From positions 111,032 through 175,031 of the forward strand of contig JBCCGR010000003.1 in the NCBI GenBank assembly GCA_039029195.1: a stretch of DNA of 64,000 nt, in the 5' to 3' direction. Every line of letters starts with the position of its first letter. Position 1 is the stretch's first letter. Made by a program: the position numbers and the translations under genes. The DNA comes from JBCCGR01 sp039029195 (GTDB lineage: Bacteria; Pseudomonadota; Alphaproteobacteria; Rhizobiales; Rhizobiaceae). Shown here one piece after another: positions 17,898 through 25,806 of this stretch. The notes beneath the pieces were generated by a model. The model had not been told where the DNA came from. It was given only the letters and a program-made list of their open reading frames with translations, and made no database searches.

Positions 17898-17911
17898 TTA
17901 ACCCAGGTTAA
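17898..17911. promoter_or_regulatory. Crp/Fnr-type inverted repeat operator candidate
   Basis: The sequence TTAACCCAGGTTAA is an inverted repeat that reads as TTAAC-N4-GTTAA, the spacing of Crp/Fnr-family binding sites. It ends five bases before the ATG of the Crp/Fnr-like gene and lies 66 bases upstream of the divergent SDR gene. This suggests autorepression of the regulator, since the site covers its ribosome-binding region, and control of the SDR-TVP38 pair. Confidence 0.45.
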
Positions 17912-17916
17912 AAGCG

Positions 17917-18444
17917 ATGAGATTGGATGAGTATTTTGCCGAAAATGGAAGAGCCGTCACAAAAGCCACGGGTGAGCATCTCTTTCGGCAGGGGGAACAT
18001 ACCAAGCTGATTTATTTCGTTAATTCTGGCCTGCTGAAGGCCTATTATCTTTCTGCAGATGGTCGGGAACACGTAAAGTCGTTTATTTTGCCGGGCGACA
18101 ATATCGGCAGCTTGATGTCCGTTCACGCCAAAAAACCGAGCACATTCAGCCTGGTTTGCCTCAAACCGTGCAATTTGACAGTCGTTGAATTCGATGCGCT
18201 CTATAGGGCAAGCCAGTCCGACATTGAGTTGGCAGCTGCAGTGGTGAATTTCCTTCTGGGCTTTGGAATCAAAAAGGAAGTTCGCGAATTCGAGCTTCTG
18301 TGCCTTTCAGCCGAAGAGCGCTACAGAAGACTTGTGGAAAAAACGCCCGATCTTCTGGAACTGGTGACCCAGAATGAAATCGCTCGTTACCTCGGCATCA
18401 CCCCGGTTGGCCTCAGTCGCATCAAAAAGCGGCTCTCCAACTGA
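17917..18444 (+). CDS. Crp/Fnr-family transcriptional regulator
   Basis: A 175-residue regulator. Residues about 10-110 form a cNMP-binding-type beta barrel (GEHLFRQGEHTKLIYFVNSG, then SFILPGDNIGSL), and a C-terminal winged helix has LVTQNEIARYLGITPVGLS as recognition region. It has no N-terminal Fe-S cysteines, so it is not an oxygen-sensing Fnr. It is shorter than most relatives (about 190-230 residues), mainly at the N-terminus. It is divergent from the SDR gene and convergent with the AraC-like gene. Confidence 0.85.
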   Translation: MRLDEYFAENGRAVTKATGEHLFRQGEHTKLIYFVNSGLLKAYYLSADGREHVKSFILPGDNIGSLMSVHAKKPSTFSLVCLKPCNLTVVEFDALYRASQSDIELAAAVVNFLLGFGIKKEVREFELLCLSAEERYRRLVEKTPDLLELVTQNEIARYLGITPVGLSRIKKRLSN

Positions 18445-18498
18445 TCCGGGACGTTGCAGCTCAGCAAAAGCATTTGTGAATTTCGACCAATCCACTTG

Positions 18499-19524
18499 TC
18501 ACCCCGGAAGTCTCACGGGGTTTATGCGTCTGCGCATCAGAGTTTCTGACGGCTTTTCTTCAAATTTTTCTGCATAGAGCTTTGAAAATCTTCCCAGATT
18601 GCTGAAACCCCATTTGAAGGCAATATCGGTAACACTGGTATCGCCGATAACCAGATCCTGCCGCGCCCGGTCCAGCCTGATGTTTCTGAGATAGTTCAGC
18701 GGGCTTTCGTTTCTGATCTTCTGAAAGCTCGCAAACAAGGATCGTTCGCTGCACCCGACTGCGTTTGATAGATCGGCAATACTGACACCGTCGGCCGCAC
18801 GGTCGCGCATATATTCCTCGGCATTGTGGACGATTGCCGTATGGACATTCGGCCATTTTCTGACCCTGTCTTCCGTCCGAAAGCTGTGTGGCAGTTGGCT
18901 CAGGATCGATGTGAACAGAAAATCTCTGCTGCTCGCCGCCATTATCGGGTTTTGCAGCACGCCAACGTCGCTGGTCAGAAGCGAATAGAAGTACTGGATT
19001 GATGAGATCACCGACCGGCCCGCCATGGAGTTCATGTTCAGAAGCGGATCAAACCCGAAAGGCTTGGAACGATCATACTCAAAAAACCGGCGGGCCCGTT
19101 CCTCCAATTCATCAAGCGGCAGAGTAAAGTCAAAAACCGCCCGGCTTGTATCGCTGGTGATCGTGGTTCCGGACTTGATTTGCCAGATCCGCAATTGGTC
19201 CGGACTTGGGGAGATCATTCCAAGGTGCGGGTCGATTGTGCTGGTCAGGTTCTCAATATTGAGTGAGATCGCCAATCGTTCGCGTCGGGTTTTCTCAAAA
19301 ACGCCGGTGGACGGCTGATTCCAGTTCGCAAACACGGCACCGATACCATCAAAGATGTGGTGCGTGGTTGTGGCTCTCAGATCACCTTTCGTGTTCGACC
19401 CGGGGGTCAGGCGATAGGGCTCAAACCGGTTGGAGAACATATCGGTCGCTTCATCGAACGACTTCAGGATCAGTGAGTTCTTGTTCTCACGCAAAGACGA
19501 CAGAATCTGTGCCTGCAAAGTCAT
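18499..19524 (-). CDS. AraC-family transcriptional regulator
   Basis: About 341 residues. A variable N-terminal sensor region is followed at the C-terminus (about residues 235-335) by the two helix-turn-helix motifs of AraC proteins: SIADLSNAVGCSERSLFASF and DIAFKWGFSNLGRFSKLY. The N-terminal region resembles the AraC-binding-like domain of OxyR/FeaR-type relatives. The start is uncertain: ATG 19524 (MTLQAQILSS) is chosen because the longer form from 19638 has a leader unlike protein sequence. Neighbours do not reveal a ligand. Confidence 0.8.
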   Translation of the reverse strand: MTLQAQILSSLRENKNSLILKSFDEATDMFSNRFEPYRLTPGSNTKGDLRATTTHHIFDGIGAVFANWNQPSTGVFEKTRRERLAISLNIENLTSTIDPHLGMISPSPDQLRIWQIKSGTTITSDTSRAVFDFTLPLDELEERARRFFEYDRSKPFGFDPLLNMNSMAGRSVISSIQYFYSLLTSDVGVLQNPIMAASSRDFLFTSILSQLPHSFRTEDRVRKWPNVHTAIVHNAEEYMRDRAADGVSIADLSNAVGCSERSLFASFQKIRNESPLNYLRNIRLDRARQDLVIGDTSVTDIAFKWGFSNLGRFSKLYAEKFEEKPSETLMRRRINPVRLPG

Positions 19525-19821
19525 GGGCCTGTTTCCGAGCGATCGCCAGAAAGCGCCGATGTTGACTGCACAGAAGTGGCAGTGGTCGTCGCCGCTGTTA
19601 AACACCACCTCGATCAGAACATCGAGAATCAGTCCCACCTGGGCAGATCAGATCCCTCGGAATCGCCTGCCGTAGCGTCAACAATGTCCTAATTTTGAGA
19701 ATCGCGCTGGCCGCAAACCGCAGCGAAAGGACAGATTCCGCATAAAATTGCGTTTTTGGTCCAGCCATGGATGTCGCCGTCAAGCCCATGGCCAGATTTG
19801 TCTTCGCTCAAAAATGAAAAA

Positions 19822-19844
19822 CCGGCCCCCTTGTGAGGGGCCGG
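19822..19844 (-). terminator. Intrinsic terminator of the YdcH-like gene
   Basis: An eight-base-pair stem, CCGGCCCC (19822-19829) with GGGGCCGG (19837-19844), with a seven-base loop. Read on the minus strand it is followed at once by a T-rich run (complement of 19809-19821). It sits 33 bases after the stop of the minus-strand YdcH-like gene. Confidence 0.8.
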
Positions 19845-19876
19845 CTGCGCCGAATACCGAAAGAGAGGGGGCCGGG

Positions 19877-20062
19877 TTATCGGTATGACAGGGCGCGGAT
19901 TTCGTCCTTCAGGCGAAGACGGGTCTTTTTCAGCCTTTGTAGCGTGCCGTGGTTTGGCGCTGGTTTACGGTGTTCTTCAACAAGTCGGCGCGTGGTTTGC
20001 AAAACCTTGGCCTTCAAGCCGGCCATACGCAGCATGATCTTGTCTGTTGAAATCTTACGCAT
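19877..20062 (-). CDS. YdcH-like (DUF465) small protein
   Basis: A 61-residue, highly basic protein whose C-terminal half (LKKTRLRLKDEIRAL) matches the conserved end of the YdcH/DUF465 family; the rest is predicted helical. The family function is unknown. ATG 20062 is chosen because it has a GAAGG ribosome site; an in-frame start at 20107 would add fifteen residues. The gene is followed by a clear intrinsic terminator. Confidence 0.75.
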   Translation of the reverse strand: MRKISTDKIMLRMAGLKAKVLQTTRRLVEEHRKPAPNHGTLQRLKKTRLRLKDEIRALSYR

Positions 20063-20369
20063 AGTCGCCAACCTTCGCCGTTCCTCGCCCACGCCCGGAT
20101 CGTTCAATCATCATCAGAAATGGTTCCCGCAAGCCAAAGAGCGCATGGCGGCTTACAAGGCGGGGTGTTGATGAAAATCGTTCAGATGGTTCATGACGCA
20201 ATGCAGCTCCCCCTTCGCATTCCCACTGTGAAACGGCTTGCTGGTGAGGGGTGAATTTTGCCGGGTCGGCAGGCATTTTTTGCTCCTATGCTGGTGTTGA
20301 TGACCAACAAATTGGAGTGATCGCCCATAAAAACAAATCGAAAATCGCACGCAATTTAATTGAAAATAT

Positions 20370-21290
20370 CTATCGATTGACAATCACTTCGGGCAACCGA
20401 TCAATCGCGATGGTGCGCACCATGTCTGAGATTTCTGTAAATAGTTGCGCATGAACAGACCGTTGACGCCAGGCAAGGCCGATTTGACGGAACAGATTTG
20501 ACGCTCGCAGATTGATGACAGCGATCTCACCGCGATCACCAATTTCCGAGCGAATGTAGAGGGCGGGCAGAAAGGCTATACCCACACCCATCCCGACCAT
20601 AAGACGCAGCGTGTCGAGGCTGGTGCCCTCGTAATCACGCAAGGGTTCCGCCTTAAACTCTTCACAGAGATAAAAAACCTGATCATGCAGGTGATGGCCA
20701 CGCTCCATTGCGAGGACCTTTTGTCCGGCCAGATCCTTGCGTTCAATCTGTCCCCGCCGCGCAAAGGGATGATCGGGTGCGGTGACCACCTGAAGTGGCT
20801 CTCGGAACAGGTCGACCACAACGAGGTCAGAATGGTTGATGGGCAAGGGAGAAATGACAAGATCATGCACGCCCTCCTTGAGCTCCAACTGCAGATCGTG
20901 AGGCTTCCCTTCCTTTACATAGAGCTTGAGATCGGGATGATTGGCGTGAAGTTCCGGCACAATGTGCGGCAACAGGTAAGGGCCGAGAGTTGGTGGGACA
21001 CCAACCCGAATGGTGCCATCGAATCCGTGTTGCGAAGCCGCGGCAAGGTTCTTGATATCCTCCACGTCCGACAGGACGGACCGGGCACGCTCCACAATTT
21101 CGCGACCGAGCGGGGTGAGCATCACCTTGCCCGCATTGCGTTCCACGAGCGAGGCTTTGAGCTGGCGTTCAAGCTCCTGAATCTGAATGCTGAGCGTGGG
21201 CTGAGTGACATTCATGCGTTCCGCAGCGCGGCGAAAATGCAATTCCTGCGCAAGCGCCACGAGATAGCTGAGTTGTCTTAACGTCGTCAT
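20370..21290 (-). CDS. OxyR-like LysR-family regulator lacking the peroxidatic cysteine
   Basis: A 306-residue LysR-type protein. The N-terminal helix-turn-helix spans about residues 18-37 (FRRAAERMNVTQPTLSIQIQ), and the effector domain starts near 92. It aligns well with OxyR: PPTLGPYLLPHIVPEL, then GTSLDTLRLMVGMGVGIAFLP. However, the GHCLRDQ motif that holds the peroxide-sensing Cys199 of OxyR reads GHHLHDQ here (H200). The position of the second cysteine is kept (C209). It is therefore unlikely to form the classic disulfide. It is divergent from a 47-residue membrane protein gene, with an OxyR-type site between them. Confidence 0.85.
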   Translation of the reverse strand: MTTLRQLSYLVALAQELHFRRAAERMNVTQPTLSIQIQELERQLKASLVERNAGKVMLTPLGREIVERARSVLSDVEDIKNLAAASQHGFDGTIRVGVPPTLGPYLLPHIVPELHANHPDLKLYVKEGKPHDLQLELKEGVHDLVISPLPINHSDLVVVDLFREPLQVVTAPDHPFARRGQIERKDLAGQKVLAMERGHHLHDQVFYLCEEFKAEPLRDYEGTSLDTLRLMVGMGVGIAFLPALYIRSEIGDRGEIAVINLRASNLFRQIGLAWRQRSVHAQLFTEISDMVRTIAIDRLPEVIVNR

Positions 21291-21331
21291 GGAGCACCGA
21301 AATGCGTAAAACCGGTATCTAAATACGATAA

Positions 21332-21398
21332 ATCAAAACCCCAAACAGCAATAGAAAAACTCTATCGGTTAAACCCGCCGAATATATTGGGTTTTGAT
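21332..21398. promoter_or_regulatory. OxyR-type binding site inside a 10-bp inverted repeat
   Basis: Between the OxyR-like gene and the small divergent gene lies ATAG-N7-CTAT (21351-21365), the half-pattern of OxyR operators. It is flanked by a perfect ten-base inverted repeat, ATCAAAACCC (21332-21341) and GGGTTTTGAT (21389-21398). The layout fits autoregulation and control of the divergent gene. Confidence 0.45.
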
Positions 21399-21445
21399 GA
21401 GCAATGTTTCCACTTCCAGGGCGTTCATTGTGAAAGGAAGCCGCC

Positions 21446-21589
21446 ATGACCGTTTTCGATTTTGTTCTGCTGGCCTGTGCCCTGCCGCTGGTGGGTGTTC
21501 TCTGCTATGGAGCCTATCGGTCATTTTCTGATCCGGACGCTAACGCCCCGGTGTTTGCTGCTCACCGGGTGGATCAGTCAAAACAATAG
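21446..21589 (+). CDS. 47-residue membrane protein divergent from the OxyR-like gene
   Basis: A short frame from ATG 21446 to TAG 21587-21589 with a good AAAGGAAG ribosome site 5-12 bases upstream. One hydrophobic helix spans about residues 4-24 (FDFVLLACALPLVGVLCYGA), followed by a polar tail. No family is recognised. Its head-to-head position with the OxyR-like gene, with an OxyR-type site between them, suggests it is a target of that regulator. Confidence 0.55.
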   Translation: MTVFDFVLLACALPLVGVLCYGAYRSFSDPDANAPVFAAHRVDQSKQ

Positions 21590-21602
21590 ATGAACGCCGA
21601 AC

Positions 21603-21953
21603 TCACTCATCCAAAATTGTTCTGATCCGGTCAATCTGATCGTCATTCAGGTGGCGCACTGAGCGTGCCAGACGGTTTGCCATCTCGGTGCGGTGCGGCG
21701 ACAGGCCAGCGGTGTCGATCACGATACGCGGGTCAGAAATGCGGGCGAGCTGCTGCAGCTCCTCCGCTTCGTCCCAAATGATGTTGAAATAGACAATGAT
21801 GCGCTGAACCAGATCAAAGCTTGGCCGCCCGCGGCGACCATGCTCGAGCGCTGAAAGATAGGCTGCCGAGACGCCAAGAGAAGCGGCCATATCCTTCTGC
21901 GCGATGCTCCGCTCTGTGCGCAAATGCCGGATTTTTTCGCCAAACGGAGTCAT
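21603..21953 (-). CDS. XRE-family helix-turn-helix protein
   Basis: A 116-residue DNA-binding protein. The HTH domain spans about residues 7-65 (IAQKDMAASLGVSAAYLSAL), and a helical C-terminal half follows that may mediate dimerisation. ATG 21953 is chosen because it overlaps the end of the smr gene (ATGA), giving coupled translation; a longer frame would run inside smr. It is last in the tim44-mltA-smr-xre set. Targets are unknown. Confidence 0.85.
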   Translation of the reverse strand: MTPFGEKIRHLRTERSIAQKDMAASLGVSAAYLSALEHGRRGRPSFDLVQRIIVYFNIIWDEAEELQQLARISDPRIVIDTAGLSPHRTEMANRLARSVRHLNDDQIDRIRTILDE

Positions 21954-22585
21954 TGTTTTTGCCGCGCGCCGCGCCGCTTCAAGCGGACGTAAAGCGCACC
22001 CTCTCCACCGTGCCGTGCCCCGGCCCATTCGATGCCGCTGACAAGTGGCGCGAGCTCCCCCAAACGCAACCAATCCGGCACACGACGCTTGAGGACACCG
22101 CTCCCCTCTCCACCTTTTCCAGAGCCCTTGCCGGTGATGATCAGCACCACACGATGGTCCGCCTCGCGCGACAGGAGAAGAAACCGGCGAAGGGCGGTTA
22201 ATGCCTGGTCCTGAGTCATGCCGTGCAGATCGAGCCGACCGTCGACCTCAATACGACCCTTGGCAATTTTGCGCACGGTTTTGCGGTCGATGGGGTCAAG
22301 ATCGCGCAGAACGGCCTTCGCTTTCTGGGCAAGGGGTATGTTTTTCATCAATCGCGGCACCGAAGCCGGTTGGACCGCCATAGGCGAGGCGCCGGATTTC
22401 AACGTCTTCGCCGGATTTTGCGGCTTTTTCAGACTTTCTCGAAATGGGACTTCGGCTAGCTTGCCAGCAGGCATCGCGCGAAGGTCGAATTCGGGCTTCG
22501 CCATTGCCATTGGCGTCACGGTCTCGGTCACCTTGCTCCAGAGACGTCGATCTTCCTCGCTCAAACCCTTCTTACGGCGCGCCAT
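21950..22585 (-). CDS. Smr-domain protein
   Basis: A 211-residue protein with a C-terminal Smr domain (about residues 115-205): RLDLHGMTQDQALTALRRFL, then LIITGKGSGKGGEGSGVLK and the final GGEGALYVRLKR. The Smr fold is linked to nuclease activity and, in recent work on the family, to ribosome rescue; this protein has only the Smr part, not MutS. The N-terminal 100 residues are charged and variable. Its ATG at 22585 overlaps the mltA stop (TGATG). Confidence 0.88.
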   Translation of the reverse strand: MARRKKGLSEEDRRLWSKVTETVTPMAMAKPEFDLRAMPAGKLAEVPFRESLKKPQNPAKTLKSGASPMAVQPASVPRLMKNIPLAQKAKAVLRDLDPIDRKTVRKIAKGRIEVDGRLDLHGMTQDQALTALRRFLLLSREADHRVVLIITGKGSGKGGEGSGVLKRRVPDWLRLGELAPLVSGIEWAGARHGGEGALYVRLKRRGARQKQ

Positions 22586-23700
22586 CACGGATTGCTCCGC
22601 GGCCACAACAGTGTGAATTTTGCCGACTGATTGACCCGGCCAGCAATCTGACCGGCTGGTTCACCTGAGCCCACAAATAGATCGCCACGCACAGGCCCGA
22701 CAATTGCTGAGCCCGTGTCCTGAGCGATCATCAATCGGTCAAACTGGTGCGGCTGTTCAGGATCAATGCCGGCCGTCGAAACCCAGATTGGAAGGCCATA
22801 TGTGTGTAGCTCCTTATCCACCGCTAGGCTGCGTCCGTCCTGCAACTGTACTTTTGTGGCCCCGATGGGCCCGAGTTCAGGGTCGGTACCTTCAACAGTC
22901 CTGAAAAAGATAAAGGAACGATTCTGGTTGAGAATTTCGCTGGTGCGATCCGGATTGCACTCAAACCAGCGATGCAACGCAGCCATATCGGAACTGGCGA
23001 GTTCGAGCTCTCCGATATCGATGAGATATTTGCCGATTGACGTGTAGGGATGGCCTGTTTTGGCAGCATACGCGATGCGGGTGGACGATCCATCGTCGAA
23101 TGCCAGACGCGCCGAACCCTGAATGTGAATGAAATAGGCGCTAAGAGGATTCTTGACCCAAGCCAGCTCCAGCCCTTGTTCATTAAGACACCCCGCACTA
23201 ATCGCGGCGCGGTCGAAATAGGGGGAAATCCCGGCATCGGCTTTCCGAGCGAATCGGAAGTATGGATCCATGTCCGGCGGGCGATTGTGATCATCAATGT
23301 CAATCAGATCGGGAGGGCGACGATAGAGCGGGACTGGATACTGATCCGATTTCGCCTTCGAGGCCTGTGTGACGGGTTCGAAATAGGCCGTTACCTTGCC
23401 GATGGGTGACAATCCATTTTCAGTGTGCTGAAGCAGCATCCGGGGCTCAAACCAGTGCTCAAAGAAGGCGCGGGCGTCAGCATGAGAAGGCGAACCCGCG
23501 TTGATCCTTTCCGCAAGAGCCAAAGCCGCTTCGGCAGCGGGTTTCAATTCGTCAGGATGTGGCCCGATCTTTTTCGTACTATACTGGTCTTCAAGGATCA
23601 GTCGTGCCGTCCGGCAAAAGGCCGCAAGTGCAGCGGCATGATCATCGCCCTGCCAGCCCGGAATGTCGTCGAAAGATGCTGGCTGAAGATCAAAGGACAC
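22585..23700 (-). CDS. mltA: Membrane-bound lytic murein transglycosylase A family protein
   Basis: A 371-residue MltA-family protein that should cleave peptidoglycan glycan strands non-hydrolytically. The MltA domain covers about residues 95-250 (GKVTAYFEP, then YFIHIQGSARLAFDDG), and the C-terminal 3D domain holds the catalytic aspartates (DTGSAIVGPVRGDLFVGSG). Unlike the E. coli lipoprotein, the visible start (MSFDLQPASF) shows no signal peptide or lipobox. The gene begins 20 bases after tim44, so little room exists for a longer N-terminus. Confidence 0.88.
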   Translation of the reverse strand: MSFDLQPASFDDIPGWQGDDHAAALAAFCRTARLILEDQYSTKKIGPHPDELKPAAEAALALAERINAGSPSHADARAFFEHWFEPRMLLQHTENGLSPIGKVTAYFEPVTQASKAKSDQYPVPLYRRPPDLIDIDDHNRPPDMDPYFRFARKADAGISPYFDRAAISAGCLNEQGLELAWVKNPLSAYFIHIQGSARLAFDDGSSTRIAYAAKTGHPYTSIGKYLIDIGELELASSDMAALHRWFECNPDRTSEILNQNRSFIFFRTVEGTDPELGPIGATKVQLQDGRSLAVDKELHTYGLPIWVSTAGIDPEQPHQFDRLMIAQDTGSAIVGPVRGDLFVGSGEPAGQIAGRVNQSAKFTLLWPRSNP

Positions 23701-23720
23701 CCCACCGCCCTTTCAGATGG

Positions 23721-24437
23721 TCAGCCGTCTGTGGCGATCAGCTTCCAGTTTGGATCCCGCGATCGGGTGGAGCGTGAGAACGTCCAGATATCGGTGATTT
23801 CAGCCACTTCGCTGAGATCGCCGTCAACCACTTCGCCCTTTTCATCCAGAGTGGCCTGAATCATCTGGCTCACCAAACGGACGGTAACATGTGAATCATC
23901 GCGGTCCATTTCCGCTCCGACGATGTCGGAAGATTCGATTCCCACGAAAGAAGTCTGCATGCGCTCGTTTCGCTCATTGCGGTCGTCAATCGCAGTGGCA
24001 AAATTCTCGTAAACATCGCGGGAGAGCAGGCCTTTGAGTGCCTTCTTATCGCCATCGGCGAACGACGTCACGATCATCTCATATGCGATTTTCGCACCGG
24101 CAACGAACTGCTCGGGATCAAATTCCGGGTCTTTCTCAATAATTGCGTGAAGTCCATCGGCCAGCGCCTTGTCGTCTCCAGCAACCGAATTGACCATCTC
24201 GACAACGGGATCAACTGATGGCGCGCCCGAGCGACCGTCCCGAGAGCGGGGCAGTGTGACCACATTGTCATTGGCCATATCGTCCTGATCCGGCCCGTTC
24301 TGCTTGCTCATCTGGTCGCGGCGCGCATAGCCTGTGCTTCGAGGCCGCTCATTTCCAGTGCGGGTTCCAAGCACACTGCGCAGCCGCCAGAAAATCACCA
24401 GCGCGACAATCAGAGGGATCAGGGTAAAGAGGTCCAT
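23721..24437 (-). CDS. Tim44/TimA-family membrane-associated protein
   Basis: A 238-residue protein. One N-terminal transmembrane helix (about residues 4-24) is followed by a polar linker and a C-terminal Tim44-like domain (about 75-235, ending TDIWTFSRSTRSRDPNWKL). Bacterial relatives (TimA) are peripheral inner-membrane proteins related to the mitochondrial import motor component. It is the first gene of the tim44-mltA-smr-xre set and is divergent from fxsA and secB, an arrangement common in rhizobia. Confidence 0.85.
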   Translation of the reverse strand: MDLFTLIPLIVALVIFWRLRSVLGTRTGNERPRSTGYARRDQMSKQNGPDQDDMANDNVVTLPRSRDGRSGAPSVDPVVEMVNSVAGDDKALADGLHAIIEKDPEFDPEQFVAGAKIAYEMIVTSFADGDKKALKGLLSRDVYENFATAIDDRNERNERMQTSFVGIESSDIVGAEMDRDDSHVTVRLVSQMIQATLDEKGEVVDGDLSEVAEITDIWTFSRSTRSRDPNWKLIATDG

Positions 24438-24655
24438 ATCGTTTCCGGTTGTGTAGGTCGATTGGCAGCAAAGCGAAAAACGTCTTGGATCAAGCTTTTG
24501 CCGAAATTCGCCGGGCGACGCAACTCACAGCTCCTTCAATATGGAACTTTCTGCGTTGCCATTCAAATATTGGTTGTTCATTCCTATTTAGGAGATGTGA
24601 AGCCGGTTTCAAAGGACCGGTTTTGCGCAATTCGCTCGCTTACCGGAACCACAAG

Positions 24656-25162
24656 ATGCCATTCACGCTCATCCCATTCCTTTTGCTGGTCGTTCCCATC
24701 GTGGAAATTGCCATGTTCATTGTGATTGGCGGCGCGATCGGACTGTGGCCAACCCTTGCGATGATACTGGTGACGGCGATCATTGGAACCTTTCTGCTGC
24801 GGCATCAGGGCTTTCAAATCGTGGATTCCATCCGACGCGAGACCGAAGCCGGTCGCATTCCGGGCCGTCAATTGGGTGATGGCGCCATGATTCTTGTTGC
24901 CGGGGTCCTGCTGCTGACGCCGGGCTTTGTGACCGATGGCCTTGGCTTCCTGCTGTTTGTTCCACCGGTTCGAACCATGATCTGGTCGTTTCTTGCCTCC
25001 CGCGTCACCGTTGCCAGCATGTCCGCCACCGGGCAGGGCGAGTTTCATCGTTCGAGACGCGATCGACGGGAAGATGGTGACGATATGATTATCGAACTCG
25101 ATGATGATGAATATTCATCATCCGCTGATCCCACCACGCCCTGGAATCGCTCCAACAATTGA
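24656..25162 (+). CDS. fxsA: FxsA-family membrane protein
   Basis: A 168-residue inner-membrane protein of the FxsA family. Four hydrophobic segments carry the family pattern (FLLLVVPIVEIAMFIVIGG, ATIGTFLLRHQG-like segment, then LTPGFVTDGLGFLLFVPP). In E. coli FxsA is linked to phage T7 exclusion. A charged, acidic C-terminal tail is typical of the alphaproteobacterial form. ATG 24656 gives the standard MPFTLIPFLLL start; the upstream frame to 24449 is not coding-like. Confidence 0.88.
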   Translation: MPFTLIPFLLLVVPIVEIAMFIVIGGAIGLWPTLAMILVTAIIGTFLLRHQGFQIVDSIRRETEAGRIPGRQLGDGAMILVAGVLLLTPGFVTDGLGFLLFVPPVRTMIWSFLASRVTVASMSATGQGEFHRSRRDRREDGDDMIIELDDDEYSSSADPTTPWNRSNN

Positions 25163-25286
25163 TTGAGGACGGCAAACGCACGCGTTTTTGCAGCGCTTGT
25201 TTCACCATTCACCCCATGGTAGCCAGCGCGAGACATTTGCAGACCCGCTCTGCACTCATTTTCAGCCCCTTATCTCAGGACCAATC

Positions 25287-25784
25287 ATGGCCAATTCAGA
25301 CAATACGACCGGCGAAGCCGCCGGTGTTGGAAACGGCGCTGCGCCATCCCTCAACGTGCTTGCCCAGTACATCAAAGACTTTTCATTCGAGAATCCGAAC
25401 GCTCCGAGTTCCCTGCGCCCGCGTGATAACCCGCCGGAAATCAACATCAGCATCAATGTGAACGCCAACCCAATGTCGGAAACCGACTTTGAGGTTGAGC
25501 TGATGATTGAGGCTGAAGCCGGTGAAGAGGCTGACGCCATGTTCAAGACCGAGCTGACTTATGCAGGTGTGTTCCGGCTTGAGAACCTGCCTCAGGAATC
25601 GCTGCATCCAGCAGTCCTCATCGAGTGCCCGCGTCTGCTCTTTCCTTTTGCCCGTCAGGTGATTGCAGATGCCACACGCAATGGCGGCTTTCCTCCGCTG
25701 ATGATTGACCCGATCGATTTCGCCCAGCTTTTCCAACAGCGCATGGCCGAAGAACAGGTCAAGGCTCAGGTTCAACCGAACTAA
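25287..25784 (+). CDS. secB: Protein-export chaperone SecB
   Basis: A 165-residue homotetrameric chaperone that keeps preproteins unfolded for SecA. The SecB fold is complete: LAQYIKDFSFENPN, PEINISINVNA, ELTYAGVFRLENLP, ECPRLLFPFARQVIAD and GGFPPLMIDPIDF. The ATG at 25287 has CAGGA seven bases upstream. It is 125 bases after fxsA and convergent with coaA, with no evident terminator between them. Confidence 0.95.
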   Translation: MANSDNTTGEAAGVGNGAAPSLNVLAQYIKDFSFENPNAPSSLRPRDNPPEINISINVNANPMSETDFEVELMIEAEAGEEADAMFKTELTYAGVFRLENLPQESLHPAVLIECPRLLFPFARQVIADATRNGGFPPLMIDPIDFAQLFQQRMAEEQVKAQVQPN

Positions 25785-25806
25785 ATTTGCTTATTATTGC
25801 GGTGGG

